From a bacterium (GTDB lineage: Bacteria; Hinthialibacterota; Hinthialibacteria; OLB16), in contig JAJVIK010000027.1 in NCBI GenBank assembly GCA_022072055.1, forward strand, positions 1 to 45,284: 45,284 bases of DNA. The letters are read 5' to 3'. Positions within the stretch are counted from its first letter, which is position 1. Every line of letters begins with the position of its first letter. The notes beneath the pieces were generated by a model. That model saw nothing but the letters and a program-made list of their open reading frames with translations, ran no database searches and was not told the DNA's origin. The position numbers were made by a program, and so were the translations under genes. Shown piece by piece: positions 6,344-15,390 of this stretch.

Positions 6344-9300
6344 TTGGCTCCAAAGGGGAAAGGCTCCTTCATAGGCTATCGGTGGGTGTGGGGAGCGCTG
6401 GCAGCGGCGCTCTGCCTGGGTGAGTCGGTTTGCCTTGCCCGGGACCTCACCATCGGGAATGTGCCGTTCACCATGACGGTCACCCCGCGGATCAACAACC
6501 TCGCCACCTTCAAGCGATACCACCTCAAGGACATCGAATCCGCCCAGGCCCTCCAGGTCAGCGCCTATGTCTACTGTAGGGTCGAGTGTCCCGACGGCAA
6601 TCCGATGACGGATGATTGCGAGACGCTCCCGACCTCGGTCACGATGCGCTGGTCGGTCATTGACGCCACCGGAACGATCATTACCTCGGTCACTTCGCTC
6701 ACCAACGGAGTCGGCTGGAGCGGGTTCGTTTTCGATGACTTTTTTGAAATCTATTACACGCAGTTGGGGACGATTTCGATCCCTCTGGCGGGCCTCGACC
6801 TGGAACGCAAGCAGTACCGAATCGAGGCCGAGGTCGATCCCTTCAACGCGATTGCCGAAACCGACAACGGAAACAACGAAAGCACCTCCACGGACTCGTT
6901 CTTTTATACGATTTTTTCAGGAATTCTGAATTATGGCATGATCCCCACTCAGCTCACTTCGTTGAGCCTGGGGGGCCTTTGTGTGGTCTTTCCCGGTTCG
7001 CCGGTGATTCCCCTATCAGCGGCCATGGCGGAATGGACTCATGAGTGGGGGACAAGCAGCTTCTCGCCGAATCCAGCCTGTTATCACGACTCGCTCAACG
7101 CCGATGGTTTCTCGATAGACCTCACCGTGGCCGGGGGGACCCCGGCGGTCAACATCGGAACACTGGGCGGGACCACACCCAGCGGACTGATGGCCGAAAT
7201 CCGGAATGTCACCCTGGACTCCGGGGGCGCGCACTTCTCGCAAGCCGCGGTGTTCCTTCCCGATGAGGTCACCTTTCACAACCTGAAGACCCCTGGGGAT
7301 CCCAAGCAGGGCTACCAACCGTGCGGAAGGAACAAATTCGATTTCTTCTCCGCCATGGGCGACTTTGTCAACATTTATGACATCCCCGAACTGAACCAGG
7401 CGACACAATACGCCTATCACGGCTACGGCCACCCCTTTGTCCTGTTCGCCGACAGCGCCCGCTTCAAGCTGGGGGGGATGGACGGACTCTTCCTGGACAA
7501 TGTCCACGCCATGCACGCCCACTTCCCCTCCTATCACAACCTGAATCCCAAGGACCCGCGTGGTCCCACCAAACAGCGCAAGGGTTTTCCCACCAACGAT
7601 GTGGTCTTCATGGGCTATGACGCCACCCCGATTGCCCTGGCGCTGATCAACCCGAATGGAATCCAGGCCCAAGACCTCAACTTCAGTGATAACCCACCGG
7701 TGCTCACCACCCCGCGGACCTCCTTCCCTCAAGGGAGGATGTACTGGAACGCCTCCTTTAAGACCACGGTCGCCGATAATCGCCTGGTTCCCCAAAAGCT
7801 CCCAGTCCACAACTATCGGATGAAAGCGCGTCAGACCTGCCCGGATGATGATTGCGGCGACCCGATGGGGCCGGAAAACTACGATGTCTCCACGGATGAT
7901 GGGGATGTCTGGATGACAGACGACGGCTCCCTGGGGAGCCGCTTTACACTCCTCGGAAAGAACACCGAGTGGGGCAAGTGGGATTCCGGCAGCCCGACCT
8001 TCCGGCGCGATGACAGCCCGAAGGCGGGTGTTTTCTACCTCCCGGGAACTTATCTTCCGGGAACCTCAGACCCAGCGGTGCGCCGTGTGGCGCAGGTGCT
8101 GCTCGGTTCACGCCTGTTCGATGGGGCCGGCGGAGTTCCAGAGACCCTCTCGCCGCTTCTGGAGGGCGGCGGCGGCTCCCACGCCGACCAGGGCAACGGG
8201 TTCTACGCCGGTCTGACCATGGGGCCGGAGCGTCTTGAGACCCTTAACATGGGCGCCGGGGAGCTTCTTGAGGACGATCAGCTGATTCGCTTCAACGGAA
8301 ACTCCACTCACGACAGCTTCGATATCACCGACTACACCAAGTATTTCCTGCGCCCTTCCGGAGTCACCGGGGTGTTTAACACCAGCTTCATGGGCGTGCT
8401 GAACATTTACGGCTACGACATCGATTTCCGTCGCTTCGCCTTCCGCCAGGTGTACAACAAGCTCGACGGCAAGACCTTCCTCGATGGGACCCTCGACATT
8501 CCCTATCCCTGCGATATCACCGTGTCGTTCCTGGAACTCGACCTGCTCTGCAGCGGAGACCTCGGTTCCGGGGAGGTGGACAGCGAACCGGAAACCGATT
8601 GGCGCCACCCGGACGGTGTGGACAACGACGGCGACACCTTCACCGACGAGGGCAACCAGGTGCTCTCCTACTGGCAAACTCCCATCTCGATTACCGGGAT
8701 GGCCTTTGTCCCCACCGCGATGAGCGGCGACGCCTGCCTGGACAACGAAAACAAGGAACTTCAACTCCAGACGCTTGATGATGTGAACGGGATCGAGAAC
8801 ATCCTCACGATGAAGGCCATCTACCCGGTCAATGGGAAGTTGAAGAACCAGACCATGACCAGCGCGGCGGAAAACACCTACGACAAACCCCAGTCGAGCG
8901 CCGAGCCGGGGTTCAGCATCCGCTTGGAAAAGGCGTACCTCAATCAGCTCGCCAATTACCCGATGGCGCAGGAGGGATTCCTGGCCACGGCGGGCCTCAC
9001 CGATGTGCCGCTGTTCAACGACATGGAGACGCTGCTCCATCTGGATAACCCCACCCCGACCGGATTGGAGCTTCCGGATGAATCCTTCGAGATTCATGTC
9101 TTCAAGGATGAATCCGACACCGACACGGACAAGAACGGCATCCCGGACGCGTACGGCTCGAATGTGACAAATTACCGGAACCAACTCGCCAATGGCGAGG
9201 ACGCCCCCGAGTCGGGCGACCCCAGACCGCGCGCGAAATACTCCTGGCCCGCATCCGGGTTGCTTGAGCTCAATTACCCGCTCACATATAACCGCTCGGA

Positions 9301-12037
9301 TGGCTCCACTTCCCCACAATTCCTCGGGATCAAGAAGGTCTACAACCTGATCAGCGACAGCAATCCGGTCATCACCATCAATAGCGTGCCGGATTATATC
9401 AACCCGATCCGGACCAAATTTTCGTTCGGGGTGAGCGCCGACTTCGCCGCGATCACCAATTTCCAGGTGAACCTGAACGACCTGGGCGATATCGACGATT
9501 TCCTCCACACATACCTGGGGGTCGATCCGAGCTTCAGCCTTGAGGACATTTTCCAGAATGTGCTCGACGCCGAAAACATTGTGAAGTCCATCACCGGCGG
9601 GGACCTCACCCAAGTACTCGCCCCGATTGTGGACGCCGCCCTGGACGCCGGACCGGTGGACTCGGTGATCACCGATTTCGCCGACGCCATCGGGGTTGTG
9701 AACCGCATACCCCAGGAAGTCAGCGCCCTGACCGCGGACGTGCTGGATGAGTTCCGCGCCCAACTGCTCGCGGAGATCACCGGGGGAGCGGTCCCCCTGA
9801 ACGGCCCCTCCGGCTTCCTTCAGACTCTGTTCGATGATCTCGCCGCTTATGTCGCCGCGCCCGAGGACATTGTCAACGCTTATCCCGGCAATCCGCACAC
9901 CCCGGCTGAGATTGAGGCCTTCCTCGAAGCCTTGGAGGAGATCCGCAACCGTCTTTCGCAAGTCGAAAGCCTTCTGGACGATGTCCACGACGGCATCTCC
10001 ACGGCCAAGGACGAGGTCAACGACCTTTCCGACGACCTCGACGCGGCCCTGGCGGACGCCACCGCCCTGCTCACGGCGGTCAAGAACATCCTCAGCAACC
10101 CCGCCATGGGGCTTGGGGAGTTCTTGGGGCTTGCCAACAACCCGATCATCCAAACCGTTGATGACGTGAAAGACACGGTCCGCGATGTCCTTGAGGCCAT
10201 CAAGTCGGTGGACATCCACCTGATCGCGGACGCTCTTCAAGCCGCCGCTCAACTCGCGGGCGGTGACATCGACACCTCGCTGCTGGACGACATTGTGAAC
10301 ACGATTGATTCCCTCACGAGCTCGTTGGAGGAGATCATCGACCAAGCCGAGAACCTCCTCCAAGGGCAGTATGGCGCCATGCCCACCCTTTTCGACGACG
10401 CCGAAATGCTCCTCGACCAGGTCCTTGCCAGCCTCAACCAGGTCAACACGCAGATGGACGGGATCATCGCCATCCTGATCGGCTACATGGACGCCGCGGA
10501 CGATCAGGTCGGCGCGGTTCGAGGCGTGGTCCAGAGCCTGCGCGAACTGGTCACCGCCGATCCGCCCGATCCGGACATGGCGATCCTTCCGGACTACAAC
10601 GCCCTTCTCGATCTCGGACGCGACAAGCTCAACGATCTCGCGATGACCCTGGTGGACGATCTTCTCGCCCAATTCCCCACCGGCATGCTGCACGACGAGC
10701 TCGCCAACATCGACAGCCTCATTTCGGGCGACCCGGCCAACGCCTTCCAACACGCCTTCGTGGACGCGATTGAAGACCTCGTCGGCCTGCCTCTAGAGCA
10801 GGCCCAGATGGAGCTGGTCAATGAGCTCCAGATGGTTCTGGAACAAGCGGTGAGCGTGCTGCCCACCCCCGACGCCGACGACATCAAGGGGATCATCCGC
10901 AACGCGATCCTGAACAGCGACCCGGTGATCGACTTGAACGAGGCCTTTTATGATCTGCTCTCGCCCGTGGCGGACGCCGTGGACGAAGTCGCCACTCAGT
11001 TCACCAGCAGTATCAACAACCTGATCCAGCAGGCCATCGAGGCGGTGACCGAGGCGATCAACGCCGCGATTGATTCGGTCACAAGCGCCATTGCGGATTT
11101 CGACCTGGTGGGCGGGCGCCTGGACGGCTACGCGATTGTCAACCAGGAGGAGCTGGAGCAGCTCCACATCGAGGCCGAGTTCACCTTCGGCGGGACCCCC
11201 GATCCGACCACCTATTTCGCCGCCCTCGACATCACCAGCTGGAACTCCGAGAACGGGAAGGGGGCCTGTGTCGACGATGGGACCGGCTTGATCGACGCCG
11301 TGATTTCCACCCGCGACATCTCCGCCGAGATGCTCGGCCTGCCGATCGGCATCAAGGAGGCCGCGCTCGGATTTACGCTTGACCAGGGGATTCCCATCGG
11401 GGTCTTCGGGCGGGTTTACACCTCCGGCGAGCTCAATTTCGAGGCCGCGGCGATCCGCGACATCGGACTCGAATTCGGGATGGGGGCCATCGAGAACTAT
11501 GTCGGCGGCAAGGCCGCCGGACGCTTCGATTCGTACACGATCAATGTGATCGCCTTCTACTTCGGAAAGACCTGCGACTATGGGGTCCTTGAGCGTCTGG
11601 ATCCCGAGGCCGCCGCCTTCATCGGCGAAATGGTTCCGCTGATCGGAATCTATGTCCGCGGCGCGGTGTCCGCTCCGATCATCAACTACGGGTGCTTCCT
11701 CACCATCGGCGCCGGGGTCGATCTGGGGGTCTGGTTCCTGAACGACACCTTCGGCGGCCTCTTCGGCGGATCGGTGTACGGAGAGGCGATCTGCCTGGTG
11801 TCGATCCGCGGCAAGATCACCCTGCTGGGCCAGAAATCGGGCGAGTATTTTGAGTTCGCCGGAAACGCCTGGATCGCCGGGGGCATCGGCTTCTGCGAAC
11901 CGGAGGATTGGAACAGCATCGCCGATGTTCGCGATGACGACTGGTGCCTTACCGGGGACGCCCAGTTCGGCGGAACCTACAGCACCGAGAACAACGATTT
12001 TGAACTGATGGGACCCGACTTCAGCTGTTGCGATTAG
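6344..12037 (+). CDS. Giant exported protein (1897 aa) with CARDB-like, helical and beta-rich regions; function unknown
   Basis: Not recognised as a whole. Residues 1-33 form a Sec signal peptide (hydrophobic WVWGALAAALCLGESVCLA, cleavage likely before RD). Residues about 40-165 look like a CARDB-type beta sandwich ending in AIAETDNGNNES. Around 753-766 is a DGVDNDGDTFTDEG calcium-site motif and around 920-932 a second one, DTDTDKNGIPDAYG. From about 1026 to 1590 the chain is acidic and almost wholly helical with heptad-like stretches, probably a long coiled rod. The last 300 residues are glycine- and beta-rich with several cysteines, ending in CCD. The start is TTG at 6344; no in-frame ATG fits before the signal peptide. 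No C-terminal anchor is evident. First gene of a three-gene unit. Confidence 0.8.
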   Translation: MAPKGKGSFIGYRWVWGALAAALCLGESVCLARDLTIGNVPFTMTVTPRINNLATFKRYHLKDIESAQALQVSAYVYCRVECPDGNPMTDDCETLPTSVTMRWSVIDATGTIITSVTSLTNGVGWSGFVFDDFFEIYYTQLGTISIPLAGLDLERKQYRIEAEVDPFNAIAETDNGNNESTSTDSFFYTIFSGILNYGMIPTQLTSLSLGGLCVVFPGSPVIPLSAAMAEWTHEWGTSSFSPNPACYHDSLNADGFSIDLTVAGGTPAVNIGTLGGTTPSGLMAEIRNVTLDSGGAHFSQAAVFLPDEVTFHNLKTPGDPKQGYQPCGRNKFDFFSAMGDFVNIYDIPELNQATQYAYHGYGHPFVLFADSARFKLGGMDGLFLDNVHAMHAHFPSYHNLNPKDPRGPTKQRKGFPTNDVVFMGYDATPIALALINPNGIQAQDLNFSDNPPVLTTPRTSFPQGRMYWNASFKTTVADNRLVPQKLPVHNYRMKARQTCPDDDCGDPMGPENYDVSTDDGDVWMTDDGSLGSRFTLLGKNTEWGKWDSGSPTFRRDDSPKAGVFYLPGTYLPGTSDPAVRRVAQVLLGSRLFDGAGGVPETLSPLLEGGGGSHADQGNGFYAGLTMGPERLETLNMGAGELLEDDQLIRFNGNSTHDSFDITDYTKYFLRPSGVTGVFNTSFMGVLNIYGYDIDFRRFAFRQVYNKLDGKTFLDGTLDIPYPCDITVSFLELDLLCSGDLGSGEVDSEPETDWRHPDGVDNDGDTFTDEGNQVLSYWQTPISITGMAFVPTAMSGDACLDNENKELQLQTLDDVNGIENILTMKAIYPVNGKLKNQTMTSAAENTYDKPQSSAEPGFSIRLEKAYLNQLANYPMAQEGFLATAGLTDVPLFNDMETLLHLDNPTPTGLELPDESFEIHVFKDESDTDTDKNGIPDAYGSNVTNYRNQLANGEDAPESGDPRPRAKYSWPASGLLELNYPLTYNRSDGSTSPQFLGIKKVYNLISDSNPVITINSVPDYINPIRTKFSFGVSADFAAITNFQVNLNDLGDIDDFLHTYLGVDPSFSLEDIFQNVLDAENIVKSITGGDLTQVLAPIVDAALDAGPVDSVITDFADAIGVVNRIPQEVSALTADVLDEFRAQLLAEITGGAVPLNGPSGFLQTLFDDLAAYVAAPEDIVNAYPGNPHTPAEIEAFLEALEEIRNRLSQVESLLDDVHDGISTAKDEVNDLSDDLDAALADATALLTAVKNILSNPAMGLGEFLGLANNPIIQTVDDVKDTVRDVLEAIKSVDIHLIADALQAAAQLAGGDIDTSLLDDIVNTIDSLTSSLEEIIDQAENLLQGQYGAMPTLFDDAEMLLDQVLASLNQVNTQMDGIIAILIGYMDAADDQVGAVRGVVQSLRELVTADPPDPDMAILPDYNALLDLGRDKLNDLAMTLVDDLLAQFPTGMLHDELANIDSLISGDPANAFQHAFVDAIEDLVGLPLEQAQMELVNELQMVLEQAVSVLPTPDADDIKGIIRNAILNSDPVIDLNEAFYDLLSPVADAVDEVATQFTSSINNLIQQAIEAVTEAINAAIDSVTSAIADFDLVGGRLDGYAIVNQEELEQLHIEAEFTFGGTPDPTTYFAALDITSWNSENGKGACVDDGTGLIDAVISTRDISAEMLGLPIGIKEAALGFTLDQGIPIGVFGRVYTSGELNFEAAAIRDIGLEFGMGAIENYVGGKAAGRFDSYTINVIAFYFGKTCDYGVLERLDPEAAAFIGEMVPLIGIYVRGAVSAPIINYGCFLTIGAGVDLGVWFLNDTFGGLFGGSVYGEAICLVSIRGKITLLGQKSGEYFEFAGNAWIAGGIGFCEPEDWNSIADVRDDDWCLTGDAQFGGTYSTENNDFELMGPDFSCCD

Positions 12038-12054
12038 GCTGAGATGGAATTGCG

Positions 12055-15000
12055 ATGCGCACTATGACCTTGGACATACGCACCGGAAACCGAGCCAGGC
12101 TCTTGGCAACCGCGCTGGGATTCTGCCTGGGATTTTCCGCGAGCGCGGCGGACCGGATGTATTTCACCGGGATGGTGGAGCCGAACGCCGACACCCTCAT
12201 GAACCAAGTGGTCCTGGTTTGGGGACCGCTGGAGCAAGCCATCCCGGATGACCTCACCGGCTTCCGACTGTATCGCCGCCCGATGGCCGGGGTGTTTGCC
12301 CAGATCGCCGAGCTGCAACGGGGTTTGGCGGACCAAGCCACCATTCTGTCTTTTTTCGCGGAGCCGGGAGAGGACGCGCGCGCGGCGGATATCGAGGAAT
12401 GGGCCTTCAACAGCAGCGGCGGCGCAGTGGTCGGGATCACCGAGACTGTGGCCTATCTCCACGACATTTTGAGCGTGACCCCCGGCCACCCCAACTACAA
12501 CCCGATGAATGTGGTCTTCCTCTCTCGAATGAACCCGAACGTGGCGCGCGCCCTGGGGCTGGCGTACATCGACAGAAACGCGCTTCCGCCGGGGAGTTAT
12601 GAGTACATGCTGACCGGCCTCATGGGAACCACCGAAACCCTACCCCTCGGCAAGACTGTGGTGGACAGTTCGGTCGAGGATGTGTTACCCGCTCCCGGCG
12701 GGTTTTCGCAGGTCTTTGTCGGCGGTTGCTCGGTGATCGGAAGGGGCTTGGATGACCGCCGCATTCACTTCCGCTGGGATGTGCCGCTTGAACCGGAACG
12801 TCTGCGCCAGCGCATCCTCACCTATGGGTATGATCTGTTCCGCTCGGACGCCCCGCTGGCGCTGGGTCCGAATGATTTGCGCAACATGCAGATGTCGGGC
12901 ATGTTCAACCCGGCGCTCACCAAGGTCAATCGGGTTCCGATCGTGGTCGCTGGGCAACCGGCGGCGGAGGGCCGCGAAAGCTATCTGGCCATCGACCAGG
13001 GCGACTACAACAACTTCAATTACCTCCAGCGCGGACGAACCTACTCCTACTATTTGGTGGCGCGCGACCTCACCGGCAAGTATTCCGAAATGGCGCCGGC
13101 GCTCACCGCGATGGTTCCGGACGCCAATCCGCCTCCGGCTCCTTGGGGTGTGCGCTCCGAGGAGGTCAAGGACCCCATGACCCCCACCATCCCACGCCTT
13201 CAGATCGTGTGGGATGAGATGGACAAGCCCAATTTCCTCAAGAATTACGGGACTCGGCGGCATTTCGTGAATCCCCCCGCCTACGCCAATCCGCTCGAGC
13301 TCCACTATGTCCCGGATGGGGAGCAGATCGAGCCGAAGAACCTCCGTGAAGTCGATTTGGATGTGGACCGCTATCTCCTCTTCCGCTTCTTCACCCAGGA
13401 AGACGCGCAGGGCTGGGGAGTGGACAGCGACGTGGACTACTGGCCGGACGAGATCGAGGACGCCTCCGGGACCGACAAGTGCGATCCGATGAGCCATCCG
13501 GCGGGGAACCCTCCGGAGCTCGCGGCGATTATCCCGACCTCCGACGCCACCACGCTGCGGACGCTCCGCAACGGGATGAAGCAGCGCTTTTTCCGCGACA
13601 CGGTCCCAATCGACGACAACCATGTCTACTGGTACCGCTTGATCGCGGTGGACCCGTTCGACAACCAAAGCCCGCTTTCACCCCCGGTGCGCGGAGTCCT
13701 ATGGGACCGTGACCAACCCGACCCCGACGCCGAAATCACCAAGGAGCGTTGCCGATACACGGTGGAGAGGGACCCCAACTGCTTTTTCACCGCGGGTGGA
13801 ATCCGGATTAAGGCCTCGGACGAATCCGCGGCCCGTGAGAACCCCGAGGAAGGACGAGCCCGATCCGTTTGTCTGTATGAGGTGTGCGTGGAGCGCGATC
13901 CCTTGGGCAACCCCATTGGCGAAACCCTGGTCTTCATCCTCGAGAAAGAGATTCGGCAGAGGATGGCGATCATTCTCATCGATGACCTGACCCGGATTAT
14001 GGACTGCCGCTCCCTCTGCGGGGATCGGAGGGAAGATCGGAGCGCGATTTTCGTGCTCCGCTACTACGATGCGCGGGGGCACATCCTCGCTTCATCCGAA
14101 TACTTCTCCGGACTCATTTGCCAAACGCAGGGTCCCGATTGCTTCATCCTCAAGGAGGACTGCAGGGAGGTTCCGGTTGATCCCGGCGAGACCCTTGATC
14201 CGGGGGACGACATCCACATCTGTGTCGAGCTCAAGGCCGGTGAGCGCGCGCGCATCTTCCATGAGCTCAATGGGAAGATGACACCGTTCAAAACCATTCA
14301 CGCCGCCTCGGATGTGGCCCTCATGGATTACTGCGAGGATATCGACCTCACCGCGATTGTTCCGGCGGGGGCCTGCTTGGGCGTGAGAGTGTTCAGCAAG
14401 AACAATGTCGGGTCGTTCATCAAGTACTTGAACTGTGTCACCATCCCCTCCGGAACGCCGGAGGCGCCGCTGATGCACAGCGTGGATCCCGCCGGAACCA
14501 ACCTCGCGCCCAAGTTCACGGTCCGCTGGGCCGCGCAGAGCGAGGGGCTCTCCGCTTTTGTCCTGGCGATGCGTCACCAGAAGGATGTCCGATTCGAAAC
14601 CTACTGGATCGATGATTCCAACGGGGCAATCTCGTATTTGAACGGCCTGTACGAAGTCATGGTGGACCTGAACCCGGCCACCGACCTGTACAAGGAGTGG
14701 TGCTTCGAGGTTCGCGCGGTGGACAAGACCCTGCGAAGCAGCCCCTGGTCGGAGGAAATGTGCGAAACCTGGGAGCCGGAGCCGGGAGACCACCTGACTT
14801 GGCCACCGGTCCCCGAAACCCCCGCTGGGAGCGGAATCCTCGCCTATTTCCTGGCCACGCCGCTAATGCCTCAAGTGGTGCTGGTGCTCAGCGAGGATCT
14901 CACCGGCAAGATCAATCTGGACAATCGCTGCAATGTCCAATTTCCGGATTGCCGGGAAACCCAAGGGGAGGGATGCCTGCGGCCGTTCACCTTCTTCTGC

Positions 15001-15381
15001 ACCGGGATCTGCGATGAACTCAAGGCGGCCAATCAGTATGGAAAGTTCATTGTTTTCCGTCAGGAGGAAGGGAAGGACTTTGTCCAGGTCAGCCCCCTGA
15101 TCGACACCTTCTGGTGCTACCGCGAGGAGACCAAGCCCGCCGGCGGCGGATTGATCAGCCAGGAAATCCTGGATGATCCCTTTGTGTTCCTCGCGGCCCC
15201 CAACCCGAGCTTCATCTTTCCGGTGCCCATCCGCCCGGAGGTGAGCGGTCTCCGGCTGCTTTTCGCGGACAATTACCCGTGCCGGCGCGGGAGCAAGGTG
15301 CGCTATCAGGTGATGGTGGTGGATCCGATCACCGGCGAGGGAACCGCCATGCACACCAGCAACTGGCTGGATATCCCCTGA
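12055..15381 (+). CDS. Large exported multi-domain (fibronectin type III-like) protein, 1108 aa; function unknown
   Basis: Second gene of the unit, 17 bases after the first. Signal peptide at residues about 15-31 (LLATALGFCLGFSASAA, cleavage before DRMYF). The mature part consists of repeated beta domains resembling fibronectin type III modules: VVLVWGPL...LTGFRLYRRP near residues 45-80, RGRTYSYYLVARDLTGKYS near 325-345, VYWYRLIAVDPFDNQSPLS near 525-545 and WCFEVRAVDKTLRSSPWSE near 883-901. About twenty cysteines in the second half suggest disulfides, fitting an extracytoplasmic place. Two Met starts (12055 and 12064) are possible. No enzyme motif was found; a scaffold or surface role is an inference from the domain style. 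Confidence 0.8.
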   Translation: MRTMTLDIRTGNRARLLATALGFCLGFSASAADRMYFTGMVEPNADTLMNQVVLVWGPLEQAIPDDLTGFRLYRRPMAGVFAQIAELQRGLADQATILSFFAEPGEDARAADIEEWAFNSSGGAVVGITETVAYLHDILSVTPGHPNYNPMNVVFLSRMNPNVARALGLAYIDRNALPPGSYEYMLTGLMGTTETLPLGKTVVDSSVEDVLPAPGGFSQVFVGGCSVIGRGLDDRRIHFRWDVPLEPERLRQRILTYGYDLFRSDAPLALGPNDLRNMQMSGMFNPALTKVNRVPIVVAGQPAAEGRESYLAIDQGDYNNFNYLQRGRTYSYYLVARDLTGKYSEMAPALTAMVPDANPPPAPWGVRSEEVKDPMTPTIPRLQIVWDEMDKPNFLKNYGTRRHFVNPPAYANPLELHYVPDGEQIEPKNLREVDLDVDRYLLFRFFTQEDAQGWGVDSDVDYWPDEIEDASGTDKCDPMSHPAGNPPELAAIIPTSDATTLRTLRNGMKQRFFRDTVPIDDNHVYWYRLIAVDPFDNQSPLSPPVRGVLWDRDQPDPDAEITKERCRYTVERDPNCFFTAGGIRIKASDESAARENPEEGRARSVCLYEVCVERDPLGNPIGETLVFILEKEIRQRMAIILIDDLTRIMDCRSLCGDRREDRSAIFVLRYYDARGHILASSEYFSGLICQTQGPDCFILKEDCREVPVDPGETLDPGDDIHICVELKAGERARIFHELNGKMTPFKTIHAASDVALMDYCEDIDLTAIVPAGACLGVRVFSKNNVGSFIKYLNCVTIPSGTPEAPLMHSVDPAGTNLAPKFTVRWAAQSEGLSAFVLAMRHQKDVRFETYWIDDSNGAISYLNGLYEVMVDLNPATDLYKEWCFEVRAVDKTLRSSPWSEEMCETWEPEPGDHLTWPPVPETPAGSGILAYFLATPLMPQVVLVLSEDLTGKINLDNRCNVQFPDCRETQGEGCLRPFTFFCTGICDELKAANQYGKFIVFRQEEGKDFVQVSPLIDTFWCYREETKPAGGGLISQEILDDPFVFLAAPNPSFIFPVPIRPEVSGLRLLFADNYPCRRGSKVRYQVMVVDPITGEGTAMHTSNWLDIP

Positions 15382-15390
15382 GCGTAACGG

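Noticed and set aside
8108-10753. An 881-codon open frame on the reverse strand opposite the first giant gene
   Set aside because: Its composition (Val/Glu/Asp/Gly-rich, with no domain pattern) is that expected for the antisense of a GC-rich gene; the forward frame has a signal peptide and recognisable modules.
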